Positions 46,501-56,988 of a DNA stretch of 64,000 nucleotides are shown piece by piece. The position numbers and the translations under genes were made by a program. The DNA comes from Scolanthus callimorphus (Eukaryota; Cnidaria; Anthozoa; Actiniaria; Edwardsiidae): contig CM066912.1 of the NCBI GenBank assembly GCA_033964015.1, positions 9,664,015-9,728,014 of the forward strand. The letters run 5' to 3'. The notes under the pieces were generated by a model that did no database searches, had not been told where the DNA came from, and saw nothing but the letters and a program-made list of their open reading frames with translations. Within the stretch, counting starts at the first letter, position 1. Every line of letters begins with the position of its first letter.

Positions 46501-49500
46501 TCGCATTTTCGCCGAACTTTTTTATCGCATAACAAATAAGTGTGTGCTTTCGCAACGTCATTAAAATTTGAAGTTGTATTTAGGATTCTAATTTGAAAAC
46601 GAAACAGGAAACCTTCAGCAAAAAAACACATCTTATAAATTAATTCCAAGCAAAAAAAGAGCATTACTGCAGACAAAATTTGTACATTTATTTCAAGCTA
46701 AGAATGCGCCTGCTATCTTCCTTACGATATTCTTGAGACTGGAAAAAAGCAAAAGCAAAACTGAGAAGAAGAAAAAACAAAATGGAAAATATGCCGAGTT
46801 TTGCGCTTTGAAGTAAGCTTTACTTACAAATTGGTGACAACCAAATAAATAAATCTAACAGATTTGATTTTCCTTACATGTTAAAAGTTCAAACACTATA
46901 TTAGTAAGAACGGAGGAGTAATAATTATTTGCGCAGTTTCTCACCAACCTTTTTTGACATATTTTTCGAGTTCCTTCATTCTGTTGGTGGTTCCCTGTAC
47001 TTCACATCCTTGCTTAGAAAATGTCGAGGTTCCACATCAAACGCGTAAATAATTAAAAGTTATCCTTTAAGCCAAATATGAGAAATTTGCGGGGAAATTT
47101 GAGGTCAAATTGCCGACGCATTTAAACCTCAAGAAAACCTTTATCAGACAAATCCTATATTTAGGATCAATTGACTCAGGGCAATGTTCCATTCAAATCC
47201 CCTCTGAAATAAAACAAAATTACAATTTGGGCGGTTTTGACGGCTAACTGTACTGATATTAATTAAAAACCCAAACTGGGCCGAAATCAGGAAGCATTTA
47301 GACCGATGCAAAGTCGCGGCAGAACTTTTTGAAAGGAGACTTGTCAAATAATGACGAGCGATCAGAGCTTTTAAGCAAATATATGCAAAAAGCGCGGGAA
47401 TGGTCTGTAATTGGTTTTTCTTATTTGAAGAGCTCTTCCAGTAATAACTCCTTAGAAATGCGCAAATTGCTTTATGCAGTAACACACAGGGACGAGTTGA
47501 TGGGAAAATGTTAGGTTATACAGTAACAAACAGGGACAAGTTGACGGGAAAATGTTAGTTTAACAAACTGAGGGCTGAAATGTTCTCTCGAATACCAGAC
47601 TGACAAAATAGACCGGGAGATCACAAATGCATGGAAGAGAGCACTAACTATAAAGACAAATCTCAACCGAGAGGTTAAATACAACTTATAATAACAGCGA
47701 GAACTACAAAAAAAAATGCATCAAAATGGTTCAAAAGAGAGACATGCAAATAAGTGCAGTGTCTGAGTCAAAGATTAGAAGAATAAGAGATTTGTCTGGA
47801 AGACATCAGTCTATTTTAGATATTATCATTGTAAATTGTAAGCAAACAATGATATAGGAAAAAGCAAGAAAAAACTACCGGAAACCTTAATCAAATTCAT
47901 GATTAATTGTTAATAAAATAAAATAATTGTTCGTTTGATATTAGCTTCTTGTATCGCGCCTTTTCTGGCGGTTCTGAACAACTGTGGTGAAAAGGAGGAA
48001 GCCAGGAACATGACCGAAGAAAACGAAAAAAAACCCCAAGGTTCTTGAAGCAGATAAGTAATATTAGTGTGGTACTTTGTATTGGTTACCCATGTTTACA
48101 TTATTACAATGATCTTAACTGATTTGAAGAGGTAAATATATTTTACTCTCTTCCTCTGTAGATGGAACATTGAATCAAAGTCACTGAGGTTTACCACTGT
48201 GGACTAGATATTATGTAGCGTTACTGAGTTCCACGCCCTACATACAGCTACTTCAATTAACCTTCTCCGAAGCCGTACGCGCCCAGACAGCAAAGTTGTC
48301 TTTTTTTTAATTGAAAATTTAAAGCTATGAAATGTATATCTGTGTTCACATAATTACTCTGAGAAATCTGGCCCGCCTCGATTAGTTTGTACTACCTGCG
48401 GGTCAGTCCGTTTATTTATTTTATATTTTATAAATATCTCAATAATTAATGATGAAAAGCAAGAGTGGATTACCAAGAGTTTCCATATTTACTATGTACG
48501 CCCGAATCACTGTGAAAAAAGTTTCTATTTTTAGAACTAGGATTCCCGCGAAAATTTCGTCATCCACAGGGTTCCCACTTTCTCGCCACGCAAACAGTTG
48601 TGAGATCCAGCCTAAAATTAAATCGCAGATCAATCGAAAAACCTTTAAAGTCGCAAAGATAAGGTACGATATTCTCTATTTGTTGTGTATTGGGTATACG
48701 AGCATTCGAACCTGAGCATTCGAATACTTTCGCGCGCGAAATTCAAATCTAAAAATAGTGATGTGTGACAAATATTGTACGAAAGATTCTAACTCTTGTT
48801 AATCCACTCTTGTAAAAAGATGATGATGATGATGGTAGGAGATCACTGTTTGAGTACGCCGGTTCAACGGAAAACAAAGAGGCATGCGCACCCTGCCCAC
48901 GGAGCATTTTTTTTTTACATCCTCCAGTGCACCAGAAACTCCATTCTCGAACCCAGAGCTTCCCGCTCGTCTGCTCTGGGGACATACATTTGAGGGCCTT
49001 TGCTGATTGGCTGATTTTGAACGTTGGGGCATGCGCAGAATTGTGTTTGTCTCAACGGCTCTGTATCAAATCTGGCGTATGCGTCAATGGATGTCACCAG
49101 AGCCTCCCCTGCGAGGTGACGAGCCGGGGAGCTCTGCGTTCGAGAATGCAGAAACTCAACACTTGCGCAAAGGTAGACAGAATGTGTTTTATTTTTTCAC
49201 AAAGTCTCTCATTCTCGTACCCAGATCTCCCCAGTTTGTCTGCTCGCAGGGGAGGCTCTTGGGAAATCCATTTGAGGGCCTTCGCTGATTGGCTAAATTT
49301 GAATGTTGGGGCATGCGCAGAAAGGTGTTTGTCTCATCAGCTCTGTATCAAATCTCGCGCATGCGTCAATGGATGTCACCAGGGCTTTCCCCGCGAGGGG
49401 AAATTCAGATGGCTGAATAGTTGTACTTTAATTCTGTGAGGTTTGTTTGAGCAAGCGACCATGATTTGAGGGAAAAAATCGCGGGATATTTTTGGATCGC

Positions 49501-52500
49501 CGAGTGCTCGGAACTTTGCGGTTTGCCGCCTTCCAGAACATATAGTAAGAGTGAAGGTGACAATAAATTGGCTAAAACTCGCTTAAAATTGCATTTCTGA
49601 CCGAATAAATGCTAGTAGTGGGTTATTTAGGTACTAAAGGACTAGATACGGGCGTTTTTCAATTATTTTGTTTTTCGAAGGTACTTTCATTTTAGCGTTC
49701 ATCGAACTCAGACCCCGTCCACACTACTCCGTTTTCAAACGAAAACGGATACTTTTTGCTCCGGATACGGCAATCGTCCACACTACAACGCCGAAAACGA
49801 TCACCGAAAACGGCGAAAACAATACGAAAACGATCTAAGTGTGGACGCAAATCTTTTTTAAAACGGAGCAAAAAGTATCCGTTTTCGTTTGAAAACGATG
49901 TAGTGTGGACAGGGTCTCAGTCAAACTTCACACAGCGACAAAAGAAAACTGCAAATTATCAACTCTGGAGTTCGCTCAATGATCCTGGGGAGCCTGTGAT
50001 TCATGCATTGTTTTTTGGGTGCTCTGATTGGCTAAGCGTCTGCAAAGGCTCTCGGTTGGTGGTGGGCCTTTAAGTCTCTATGTTTCGATGTTATCAAGGC
50101 GGCAAATCAGTGTATCACGCGGAGGGTGCGTGGCTCGTTTAACTACTGGACGGCATCACTAGCTCTTTAAACAAAGCTCTGTTTTGTAGAATTTATCAGT
50201 CAGACCAGAAGGGTATCATCAAAATAGGATAAAGTAAAAACCCGAGAGTAAATAGATTCATGACCTCAGTTGTATAGAGCGGTTTTCGCATGAATGTTGT
50301 GAAAACAATTGCAATTGAGCAATCACTAGCCAATCAGAATCGAGAGAAATCACGACTTGCTCCTATATGGCTTTTTTCTTAGCCAATTGCAAGCCGAACC
50401 GAATTACTAAGTAATTGCACAATTGTATTTACTACAGAATTTGATTGACTGAGAAAAACGAGTAGCCAATGAGAACGCAAAGCAATCGCAATTACATAAC
50501 AAGTATTGACAGTCATGTGAAATCCGCTCTATACTGCATCACATTTCTCCTTTATTAGTAATTCTCAATTGAATTACTGTATTGAACAGCCCTGGAAATC
50601 ATGGCCTTACATACTGTATATTAATTGTAAAGCAATTTTCGTACTGATATTAAGGAAATGTTCCAGTTCATGAATATTTTGAGAATATACATTTCATGAA
50701 TGCTGGAAGTTCTTTTTTCTATTTTTTGGAAAATTTAGAAAACTATTAGAAATTTTTGGCTTAACAGGTTGTTATATAATGGGTGGATAACAGCGAAATT
50801 TTAGCCTTTAACATTTTCATAAATTCTAGGTTCTTTCTTGCGGGTTTCTGAACTTTGTCTCTAACCATATTGCCTTTCAGTCTGGGCACATGGGGTCACA
50901 AGGCCGACAACCTTAATTGAAATTGCGGTATACAATGCTGCAAGGGACGACAGCCACAGCTACAATCCTTACATCTTTGTTTAGAAATAAAACTCCACAC
51001 CCAATCTCGTCTGCAGAGCACAAGCCCGTTCGCCCTTTAGCCCCGTTTTAATGTTTACTTTAAAATTATTTTCAGCTAGATTTTCTGCATAATTTTGCCG
51101 CGTCGGAATCGGAACAAGCACATGAGCAGTGCCAAGGAACGAAGAGCAATTCTCCATTCTCGAACCCAGAGCTCCCCCATCTCGTCACTTCGCGGGGGAG
51201 GCTCTGGTGACAGACACTGATGCAAGCGTGACAGTTAAGCCCTGGGGGGGAGGGGGGACTCCCAATATTTATAGACGGGGGTGCGTCGGGAAAATTGATT
51301 TTGACCCTAAGGGATAGCAAAATGGTTGTGGTCAACAGCAAATTTACCCCTAAAAGAAAGCAAATTTGGCTTGGCGGCCGCCGAATTTACCCCTAAAAGA
51401 TAGCAAATTTGGAAGGTCAAAATAAATAAAAGCGAATTTTAGGTCTTTTAGGGTTTTCATCCAAGTTTCCTTTGTAAATATCGGTTCTGCCCCCCCACCC
51501 CCGCCCCCCCCCCCCCCTCCCCCAAGGGACCGGTCATTATTTATCGCCTGGTGGGGAACGAATGAAACGAACCCCCAACGTTTTGCAGCGCGCCCGCATT
51601 TTAAAAAACACATTTCATCAAGCCTCAGAGGAAAGGTTGATTAACATTTCGGTTTTTTTTGGAGAGTTAACAAAGGCTGTAAATTCTTTATGCGTGCAAA
51701 GCGCGCCCTAAGGAAATTCCTATTATTCACGTGCGTAAAATGCGGCCTGATGAATTTCTATGCTTGTAACGTCGAACTCACGCTAACCTAAGAAACAAGT
51801 TCTTTCAAACATAGTGGCGACTGACCGCCAGGCTTTTAAGTGGGGGATTATTGGCTTCGTTGCGCGGGAAGCGCGCCAAAATTTTTAAACGACACATGAT
51901 ATTATCAACGTGTGTTACTATGCAGTTAATGAATAAAAATGATGTTACTATCAGAATCTTGTCCATGCTATTGCAGCCATTAATGTCACCCTGTCTAACA
52001 ATCAGCTGCCGAATAAAATTGCCCCCCCTCGAATGTAAGCCTAAAAGTTTCAGCCCCAAAAGTCCCCCCCCCCCCCCCCCCCTCTCCCGGGCATTTAAGA
52101 CAGAGCCGTTGAGAAAAAGAGCTTCATGCGCATGCTTGAACATTCAAAATCAGCCAATCAGCGAAGGCCCTCCAATGGATGTCACCAGAGCCTCCCCTGT
52201 GAGGTGACGAGCCGGGGAGCTCTGGGTACCAGAATGGCAATTCCCCCCTCAATAATTTTATGGCTAACAACATAAACTTCAAAAAACTTTTTTTAAACTG
52301 AACACTTCCCATACTAGTGTCATGTGAAATCAGCTTTACCCAGGAATAGGCGGAAATTCCCTGTGCTTATCGAAACCAAGTTCTTGTCTTATAAGAGCCT
52401 CACACTCAAAAGGGTGATACATAAGCTCCATTTTGTCTCATGTTTTTTTTTTTTGGGGGGGGGGGGGAGACATCCCAGTATGCTGATAATTATTGTAAAT

Positions 52501-55500
52501 CATGCAAGGTCAGGCGCTTGGCAAAGGTGGAAATTTAACCTAAAATTCAAGCACTAGAAAAAGCGTGTAAAGAAATAAATTACATCAAATGAGTGATGGC
52601 AAGAATGCTAGGAAAAAAGTTGATGCCTCATTTATGGTTTTAGAAATATACTTTAGGACTCTATCAAAAAGTGAATTTCATGAAAAAAGTCATTACAGCC
52701 GATTGTGTTTGACTGTTTTACCCTAACAGTTCGCACGTTATGTTTGAAAGTTTGAAAGTTGCCTGGTGAGACAAAAAGTTGGATGTTTCCAAGGGCAACC
52801 GCCATGTGTATTTTTCACTGACCAATCAGAGAGGACAGAACTATTTAGTTCGCCATAGAGACGTCTCGTTTTATCCTAGAAGCGCAAATTTCAAACGTTC
52901 AAACATTAGGGTAAAATGGTCAAACGCAATCGGCTGTATATTGTGGATTTTTATATTTATACCTTTTTACTAGGGATTAAATTTACATTTTTGGAGGTAA
53001 AAATAGCCAGGAAAATTGTTAGGTAGCTTTATTCTAATGAGGATTTTTTCTTTGGGATATTAAGAAATGAGGATTCCAATCTGATGAATAAAAATACATT
53101 AAATTTGCACAAACTATTCTGTCATTGTTTTATTCTGGCGACCATAAAGGGGTTTTTATTAGGTAATTTTATTTGGGATTCATTGGGTGTAATTTTAGGC
53201 CAAGGGATTAGATCAACCTCAAGAGATAGCAAAATGAGCATGGTTCTTATGAGTTTGACCCCTAAGTGATAACAAGGCTTTGCTAAAGTAACTTAAGTGC
53301 AATCAAACTCTAAACTCAATAATGTTATGCTCAGAGCAGGTTTTGTAGCTACTGTATAACAATAATTATAATCAACAATTTCCCTGAGCCCAAATGGGCT
53401 CTGAGTCGATAGTTCATCAAACCAAGTTGGCTATTGTCTCTGAGGCCATAATGGCCTCTTTTAGTCGAAGCCCTTTTAGTCAAATCACACTAGTAATTAT
53501 CTGCCATTTTTTTGCTTTCAAACCAAACACTTTTCACTACTAGTGGTTCAACCAATCAGAACACAACACAGTGTGGTTCCAGAAAATATCTATTCTCCCA
53601 CCCTCCCATGGAAGGACGTTGAACCCCCCCCCCCTCCTCTAGCATAGCATAGCATAGCATAGCATAGATTTATTGGAACCGTGTAAAAATATTTACATAA
53701 GTATAACTCCAATAAATTTAAAAAAGAAAAATACATTAATATTTTATCTAAATTTAATTTTCAATTTCACTTTTCAGTTCGAGGGTCTAAAGGCTTCATC
53801 ATGGTGGGGTGCTTTTACAAAGTAGTCGTTGTCGTTCCGTTTTGGCCTCCCAGACAAATTTTGCTATCGTTTTTTGGATATTTTCTTTAAATTTTAGAGA
53901 CATTATTCTGGTAAATGCATCCAAGGGGCCATTTCGCGTAGGCTGATTTTGGTTTCTATTTCTATGGCATGGAAAAGTTCATTTCGAAGGTTTTTGTAGT
54001 TTGGACACTTGAGAATGAAATGCTCTTCGTCTTCAACACCATTTTTGCAAAGAGGACATATTCTTTCTTCTAATTCTTTATATGGCCTACTATGTCTCCC
54101 GATTTCGATCATTAGGTCATGGTTGCTTAATCTTAGTTTTGTCATGCTTATTCTATGATTTATGTTTTTGACGTTGTTAAGATAGCTTTCCAGGTCAAAC
54201 GTTAGCTTGAATTTTCTAAGGGTTCTTAATTTGTTTTTTTTGTCTAGGGTCTTTTCTTTTATTATCGTGTATATTACTGATCCATGATTGCTGTTCTATG
54301 TCTTGCATTCGTTGTCTGATAAAATAAAGAATGGTAGCTGGTGGGTTTGGAATCAGCCATATTTCGCCCAGTCCTAAATGGTTTAAAAATACTATGTAAT
54401 TTGCATGGCCAATATTCTTTATTTTCTTCATGTCGTGTTATGTCGATTAAGACCTTTCGCGCTAACTTATTACTTCGTCACTACTCAGTTTTTGCCAGTA
54501 TTTGATAGCTCTGCATTTTGCCTGGACACGGAGTGGGAATCTCCCTACTTCAGATCGGCATGCACTTGAGCTGCAGTATTTATTAACCCCCAGTAACCAT
54601 CTGATAAATTTTGTGTGCACAATTTCGATGGGGTCCCTTTCTAATTTCTCCTGGCAATCTGCCCCCCAGACTTCACTACCGTATAACAAGATAGGGGCTA
54701 TTAAGGCGTCAAAAAGTTTCATGGTTACCCTTACATCGTCTCGGAAATGCTCGCCCATTTCTTGTCTTAATTTATATAATGCTTTGAGCGCCACTTTTTT
54801 TATTTCTTGCGTGGCTAATTTGAAGTTCCCTATAGTGCTCTTCCCCTCTGGAATTTCCAATCCCTTTGTGGGAGGGGGGATGGATATTTTCTGGAACAAC
54901 ACAATAGGCCACTGGTGTGATTTGACTAATAATCTTTATTCAACTCATAATGAAATAAATATTGATAATTTTCCAGTATTTTAAATGTAGGGGTAGCTAT
55001 ACCATATTATAGGCAATTCAAGCTCAAGATAAACAAGAGTTTGGGCTTTTCATGTGAGAACTGCATACCTGTCAACCCCAGACGTTCTGAAACCTGGAGA
55101 ATTTGTTGGAACCACCTTGTTTTCCCAAGTCTTTCCTGACACCTTTCCCAATCCCTTTCGAAAACGTCCGAACTCTCTCCGAATCTTTGCCGATGGAGCA
55201 GACTTTGGTTGACTTTTTTGTGCCTGCATGACTATGAATCATAGAATTCGTTGAAAAACTGGGAGATTTGATGCTTTAACCTGGAGACCGGGAGATTTGT
55301 TAAAAAACCTGGCGCGGGTTGTTCAAAGGTGGATTAAATTTAAACCAGGTTTAGTTCTGAACAAAACCATGGAGTCACCATGGTAATTAATCCTGGATTA
55401 GTGCTAAAGCACTTTCGAGCAACCGGACCCTGGAGACTCACTGGTAAACCTGGAGAGTTGCCAGGTATGGAACTGCTTCCGATGGCATTCATAAGTGATC

Positions 55501-55752
55501 TGGATAGAAAACCTTTTTCAACCTCCCTAAGTGACAGCATTGATGATGGTTTTAACCCCTAAAAGAGAGGCAGCAGCACTTGAAGGTGCAAGTGTCCTTA
55601 CCTTGTCCGAGAATGGATGGCTTGTCCACAGCCGACACACTAGGTGTTGGTGCTTGTCCTTGTACCTTTGCAGGTGCCTCAAGTCGCACAGGCATACTTT
55701 GCTTGCGCTTGTAAATGTTCCCATGTCTATTATTACCCAGATGCTCGGCCAT
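31213..55752 (-). CDS. Synaptotagmin-1-like gene, six coding exons
   Basis: A vesicle-anchored calcium sensor for exocytosis. Coding exons in transcript order are 55752-55602, 43847-43596, 43127-42968, 37190-36954, 32209-32086 and 31517-31213, about 409 residues (rat Syt1 has 421). The order is a short polar N-terminus, one membrane span with a palmitoylation-type CCCCRKC, a lysine-rich linker, C2A and C2B. C2A calcium ligands are present ([10 protein letters not shown] and [10 protein letters not shown]). In C2B, MDLSGYSDPY and [10 protein letters not shown] show four Asp and a Glu in place of the fifth. The KKKK polybasic strand and the terminal WHTL are kept. The joints are in phase except exon 3 to exon 4, which is one base short. 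Exon 1 is assigned only by strand, phase and length. Introns reach 11.7 kb. Confidence 0.88.
32086..32209 (-). CDS. syt exon 5: C2B first half
   Basis: It starts after CTCCCCTAAG in phase 0 and ends TCG G before GTAAGT. It encodes [17 protein letters not shown] and [14 protein letters not shown], the first strands and the first calcium-binding loop of C2B. Confidence 0.92.
32762..32787 (+). repeat. G26 homopolymer
   Basis: Twenty-six consecutive G on the plus strand lie in a synaptotagmin intron, about 60 bp outside the foldback element. Such runs are prone to length errors in assemblies. Confidence 0.95.
32849..36743. mobile_element. 3.9-kb foldback element with tandem-repeat arms
   Basis: The two arms are inverted and each is built from about 295-bp tandem units. 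Left anchors (GTGGAGCCACGCCC) lie near 33107, 33402, 33700 and 33985; right anchors (GGGCGTGGCTCCAC) near 35720, 36008, 36305 and 36603. Each unit has a second half anchored by CCACGCCCTTTGATGG. The outer ends share AGAGCAGATTTCGTATGACT in inverse orientation, close to the ends of the element at 50273-50533. The left arm also has a GC-rich insertion near 32885-33020. No protein is encoded. It lies wholly in the synaptotagmin intron between exons 4 and 5. Confidence 0.85.
36954..37190 (-). CDS. syt exon 4: C2A second half
   Basis: It starts after CTCTATCAG with [17 protein letters not shown], then [20 protein letters not shown] and [12 protein letters not shown], ending GGG before GTAAGA. It is 79 codons, phase 0 at both ends. 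The last eight residues form a Ser/Gly-rich linker between C2A and C2B. Confidence 0.93.
37191..38052. other. syt intron sequence, nothing recognised
   Basis: This is intronic DNA on the 5' side of exon 4. I see no exon, RNA gene or ordered repeat. Confidence 0.4.
38053..38800. mobile_element. 748-bp element with TAA duplication
   Basis: The left end GGGAAGGACCATTAGAAAA is inverted on the right as TTTTCTAATGGCCCGTCCC with a few mismatches. TAA flanks both ends. This suggests a Harbinger-type non-autonomous element. No transposase is seen. Confidence 0.7.
38960..39290 (-). repeat. Minus-strand relative of the double-CRE satellite element
   Basis: Read on the minus strand it has TAATATATAGATTAGCC and AAAAGCGGAGCTCCC, then two diverged units with AAGTTTGGTTGTCTGA and CATCCCT, one carrying the perfect palindrome TGACGTCATCGATGACGTCA (39081-39100). 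The order matches the region starting at 25006. Confidence 0.7.
39509..39638. repeat. 130-bp MITE with TTAAAGGCCCATCACCAACC ends
   Basis: The ends TTAAAGGCCCATCACCAACC and AGCCTTTGCG are nearly perfectly inverted. Diverged relatives lie near 35103-35220 and 49985-50075. Confidence 0.75.
40125..40243. repeat. Dispersed repeat, copy 2
   Basis: It matches 8091-8205 over its full length with scattered differences (CTCTCCAGCAACGTC to CTTAGCGTATTATATAT). Confidence 0.6.
40804..41444. mobile_element. 641-bp TTAA-flanked element with CTGTCACG ends
   Basis: TTAA stands at both ends, followed by inverted AGCTGGACTGTCACG and AGCGGGACTGTCACG. TTAA target sites are typical of piggyBac and Kolobok elements. 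A 93-codon plus-strand frame at 40979-41260 contains [20 protein letters not shown], which could be a remnant of an element-encoded protein, but I cannot assign it. The element at 44681-44934 shares the ends. Confidence 0.75.
41445..42420. other. syt intron sequence, no confident exon
   Basis: A minus-strand frame at 41668-41973 ends near a donor-like GTAAGC, but no acceptor or family supports an exon. The synaptotagmin coding sequence is complete without it. Confidence 0.35.
42421..42690. repeat. 53-bp minisatellite, five units
   Basis: Five near-identical units contain GAGCCTCCACCACCTACTGG and TGGGCGTCCGAAGCACAGGG. Because 53 is not a multiple of three, each frame cycles through three peptides, and the open frames here are a by-product. 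Inverted pieces (GGAGGCTCCTGTTGATTGG) lie at 42938-42956, close to the exon 3 splice donor. Confidence 0.9.
42968..43127 (-). CDS. syt exon 3: C2A first half, donor phase anomaly
   Basis: It starts after GTTATTTTCAG completing a Gly codon, then reads [34 protein letters not shown] and [11 protein letters not shown], ending AG before GTATGG. Family alignment calls for one complete basic residue before VHRK of exon 4, so the exon should end in phase 0, but the only sensible donor leaves two bases. One extra G at the junction would restore the frame. Confidence 0.88.
43596..43847 (-). CDS. syt exon 2: membrane span and linker
   Basis: It starts after TCTTTTTCCAG, phase 1, with [20 protein letters not shown], then [13 protein letters not shown], a charged linker and DISTGVKI, ending before GTAAGC. 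The cysteine cluster at the cytosolic face is a likely palmitoylation site. Confidence 0.92.
44013..44242. repeat. MITE, GCCGTATTCACACTAG family, copy 1
   Basis: The ends GCCGTATTCACACTAG are inverted, followed inward by AGACGGAAAACTCGTCT and its reverse. TA is present on the left flank only. Confidence 0.75.
44344..45042. repeat. MITE, same family, copy 2, carrying a nested insertion
   Basis: GCTGTATTCACACTAGAGAC on the left is inverted as CTAGTGTGAAAACAGC on the right, with TA on both sides. The element at 44681-44934 sits inside it. The AACTCGTC/GACGAGTT theme recurs many times. Confidence 0.75.
44681..44934. mobile_element. 254-bp TTAA-flanked element with CTGTCACG ends
   Basis: TTAA stands at both ends, with inverted AGGGAGGCTGTCACG and AGGGGAGCTGTCACG. 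It shares ends and CATGCGCG blocks with the element at 40804-41444, and looks like an internally deleted relative inserted into an older MITE. Confidence 0.75.
45070..45300. repeat. MITE, GCCGTATTCACACTAG family, copy 3
   Basis: GCCGTATTCACACTAG and CTAGTGTGAATACAGC are inverted, with TA on both flanks, which suggests a Tc1/mariner-type MITE. The interior is built of GACGGAAAACTCGTC palindromes. Confidence 0.8.
45301..48459. other. Long AT-rich syt intron, no gene seen
   Basis: Only short frames without domains are present. I saw no ordered repeat beyond A- and T-rich runs. Confidence 0.4.
48460..48812. repeat. Element with CAAGAGTGGATTA ends
   Basis: CAAGAGTGGATTA and TAATCCACTCTTG are inverted ends. 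The segment 48575-48770 matches 9600-9810 in the opposite orientation. A lone copy of the end lies at 8200. Confidence 0.7.
48943..49147. repeat. CATGCGCAG / GGGGAGCTCTGG family, near-complete copy
   Basis: ATTCTCGAACCCAGAGCT and AGCTCTGCGTTCGAGAAT are inverted ends. The internal blocks are GATTGGCTGATTTTGAACG and CATGCGTCAATGGATGTCAC. Confidence 0.75.
49211..49399. repeat. Same family, right end truncated
   Basis: It carries ATTCTCGTACCCAGATCTCC, CTGATTGGCTAAATTTGAATG and CATGCGCAGAAAGG in the family order, stopping near CCGCGAGGGG. Confidence 0.7.
49711..49916. mobile_element. 206-bp MITE with 3-bp duplication TCA
   Basis: GACCCCGTCCACACTA and TAGTGTGGACAGGGTC are inverted, flanked by TCA on both sides (49708-49710, 49917-49919). 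The inner blocks CCGTTTTCAAACGAAAACGG and AAAAAGTATCCG repeat in inverse orientation. It is a relative of the element at 30043-30267. Confidence 0.85.
50273..50533. mobile_element. 261-bp MITE with TATAGAGCGG ends
   Basis: The left end TATAGAGCGGTTTTCGCATG matches the inverted right end TATAGAGCGGATTTCACATG, with TA at both borders. The same terminus, in diverged form, bounds the foldback element at 32849-36743. Confidence 0.8.
51240..51540. repeat. G-rich-end element, other subfamily
   Basis: A G-run followed by ACTCCCAATATTTATAGACG and GGGGGTGCGTCGG, then several CCCCTAAAAGA(A/T)AGCAAATTTGG repeats, ending in a C-run near 51525. It resembles the G-rich-end family at 58868, without a clean duplication. 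Confidence 0.5.
52100..52235. repeat. CATGCGCAG family, right half
   Basis: CATGCGCATGC, CAATCAGCGAAGGCCCTCC, CAATGGATGTCACCAGAGCC and GGGGAGCTCTGGGTACCAGA follow the order of the family. The left half is missing and a C-run precedes it. Confidence 0.65.
53641..54905 (-). pseudogene. 5'-truncated LINE with pentamer 3' tail
   Basis: The minus strand encodes the C-terminal part of a non-LTR retrotransposon polymerase protein. First come [11 protein letters not shown] and [11 protein letters not shown] (54902-54462), then, after stops and frameshifts, NHLGLGEIW (54431-54216), then a terminal zinc motif C-x2-C-x8-H-x4-C in [18 protein letters not shown] (54145-53903). The 3' end carries AATAAATC followed by a (CTATG)n pentamer tail. 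Palm and finger domains are absent, so this is a dead, 5'-truncated insertion. It lies in synaptotagmin intron 1 on the same strand as the gene. Confidence 0.85.
55602..55752 (-). CDS. Probable syt exon 1: N-terminal segment
   Basis: An ATG in a good context (AAAGGATGG) opens [20 protein letters not shown] and 50 polar residues ending SILGQ, with the last base G before GTAAGG. The single leftover base is what exon 2 needs (G+TT gives Val). With it the total becomes 410 codons including the stop, close to Syt1, provided one base is restored at the exon 3 donor. The N-termini of synaptotagmins are poorly conserved, so the link rests on strand, phase and length. It could instead be the first exon of another gene. 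Confidence 0.55.
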
Positions 55753-56012
55753 CCTTTGTTTTGCTATACTGATACTTAACCAGGAACAGGAAACAGCTTT
55801 CTTGTTTTCTGTCCCAACATTATGTGTTTATTCTCAAGCCATCTAGTAGATGCCTGGTAAGAAAAAAATACAAGGATAAATGTCTCGATAGTAAGCTAGA
55901 AAGGAATAAACAGTAGAGAAATAAATATACATGTAATGGAGCAAAGAAATTGAGGAGCAAATAAAACAGATATCCTGTCCTAAAAGGGTTCACCCTAAAT
56001 AGGGTTGATTAG

Positions 56013-56988
56013 TATTATACCAAATCAGTGAATAGTCATTTTCGCACGTTCTGATTGGTTCCTGAAATAGAAGATATTCAACACTATTTTATGTATCAGT
56101 CAATTCCAGCGGTGACCATCCCCCCCCCCCCCCGGACACCGTGGGGCATTTGCACACCAGTGCCTTCCCTGGGGTGGGGAATTTTGAAAATTTTGCTGGC
56201 CCTGGGGTCGGGAATTGTTGGAGGGGGGTGGGGAATTTTGGTTTTCTCATCTCAAGTGCGTCGGGTTTTGCGAACTACAACCCAGTTACAGAAAATAACG
56301 CCACATAAAATGTAATGCAGAGCATGGCCCGTATACACCACGTTTGGAGACTGACACATTTGCACATTTCACAGTTTTAACGTCTTCTATAGAGAAGAAA
56401 CAGATTTCGCAATTTCGTCTCAGTGGAAAAACATAAAAATGAATTGACACTATAAACAGAGTTCCAATTTCGCAAAAAGTCAAGTAACATAACTGCGAAA
56501 AAGTTGCTCTGCAAATAGAATAAAGGTAAATTTCGCATTGAGAGATGCAGCTAAATGGCTACAACCACGAATGGCCTAGGAATGTCACTTCTTTATTTAT
56601 ATTTTGTCTCACTTTCAGTGAAATAAGAACTCGTTCAAAGACGAGAAAACTAAAGTACATTTAAAAACGAATTGTAAATGCTCGGACAGTATAAATGGAG
56701 TTGAAGTTTTTGTTGTGAAGCTTTGTCACGCAGAATTACCGTCTTTTTCTCGTCCCTGGGGTGGGGCATTTTTCCGCTTTATGTGTTCCCCGCCGTGGGT
56801 TATTCTGCATTTTTGCTAGCCCGGGGGCGGGGAATTTTCAGTTTTATTTTTAGAAATGACCAAAAGCCCGGGGGGGGGGGCATGGTCACCGCTGGAATTG
56901 ACTGATACATTACTGTTTCAAGAAAACTCTTGAAAACTCTTGAATCTTAAAATCCTCCGTATTTTATTCCACTGATTTGGTATATATT
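56013..56988. mobile_element. Outer inverted-repeat element (ATACCAAATCAGTG)
   Basis: TATACCAAATCAGTG near 56015 is inverted as CACTGATTTGGTATA near 56970. Another element (56091-56910) sits inside. The outer one looks like an older insertion site. Confidence 0.6.
56091..56910. mobile_element. 820-bp element with 29-bp perfect ends
   Basis: The first 29 bases (beginning ATGTATCAGTCAATTCCAGC and ending GGTGACCAT) are perfectly inverted at 56882-56910. Each is followed inward by a C or G run, then TGGGGCATTTxxxC-type repeats with GGGGAATTTT. No transposase is recognised. Confidence 0.8.

Noticed and set aside
51350..51613. Minus-strand frame with a poly-Gly run
   Set aside because: The run comes from a C homopolymer at the end of a G-rich-end element.
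54502..54984. 160-codon plus-strand frame
   Set aside because: It lies antisense to the LINE fragment, whose minus-strand product has the expected polymerase C-terminal motifs.
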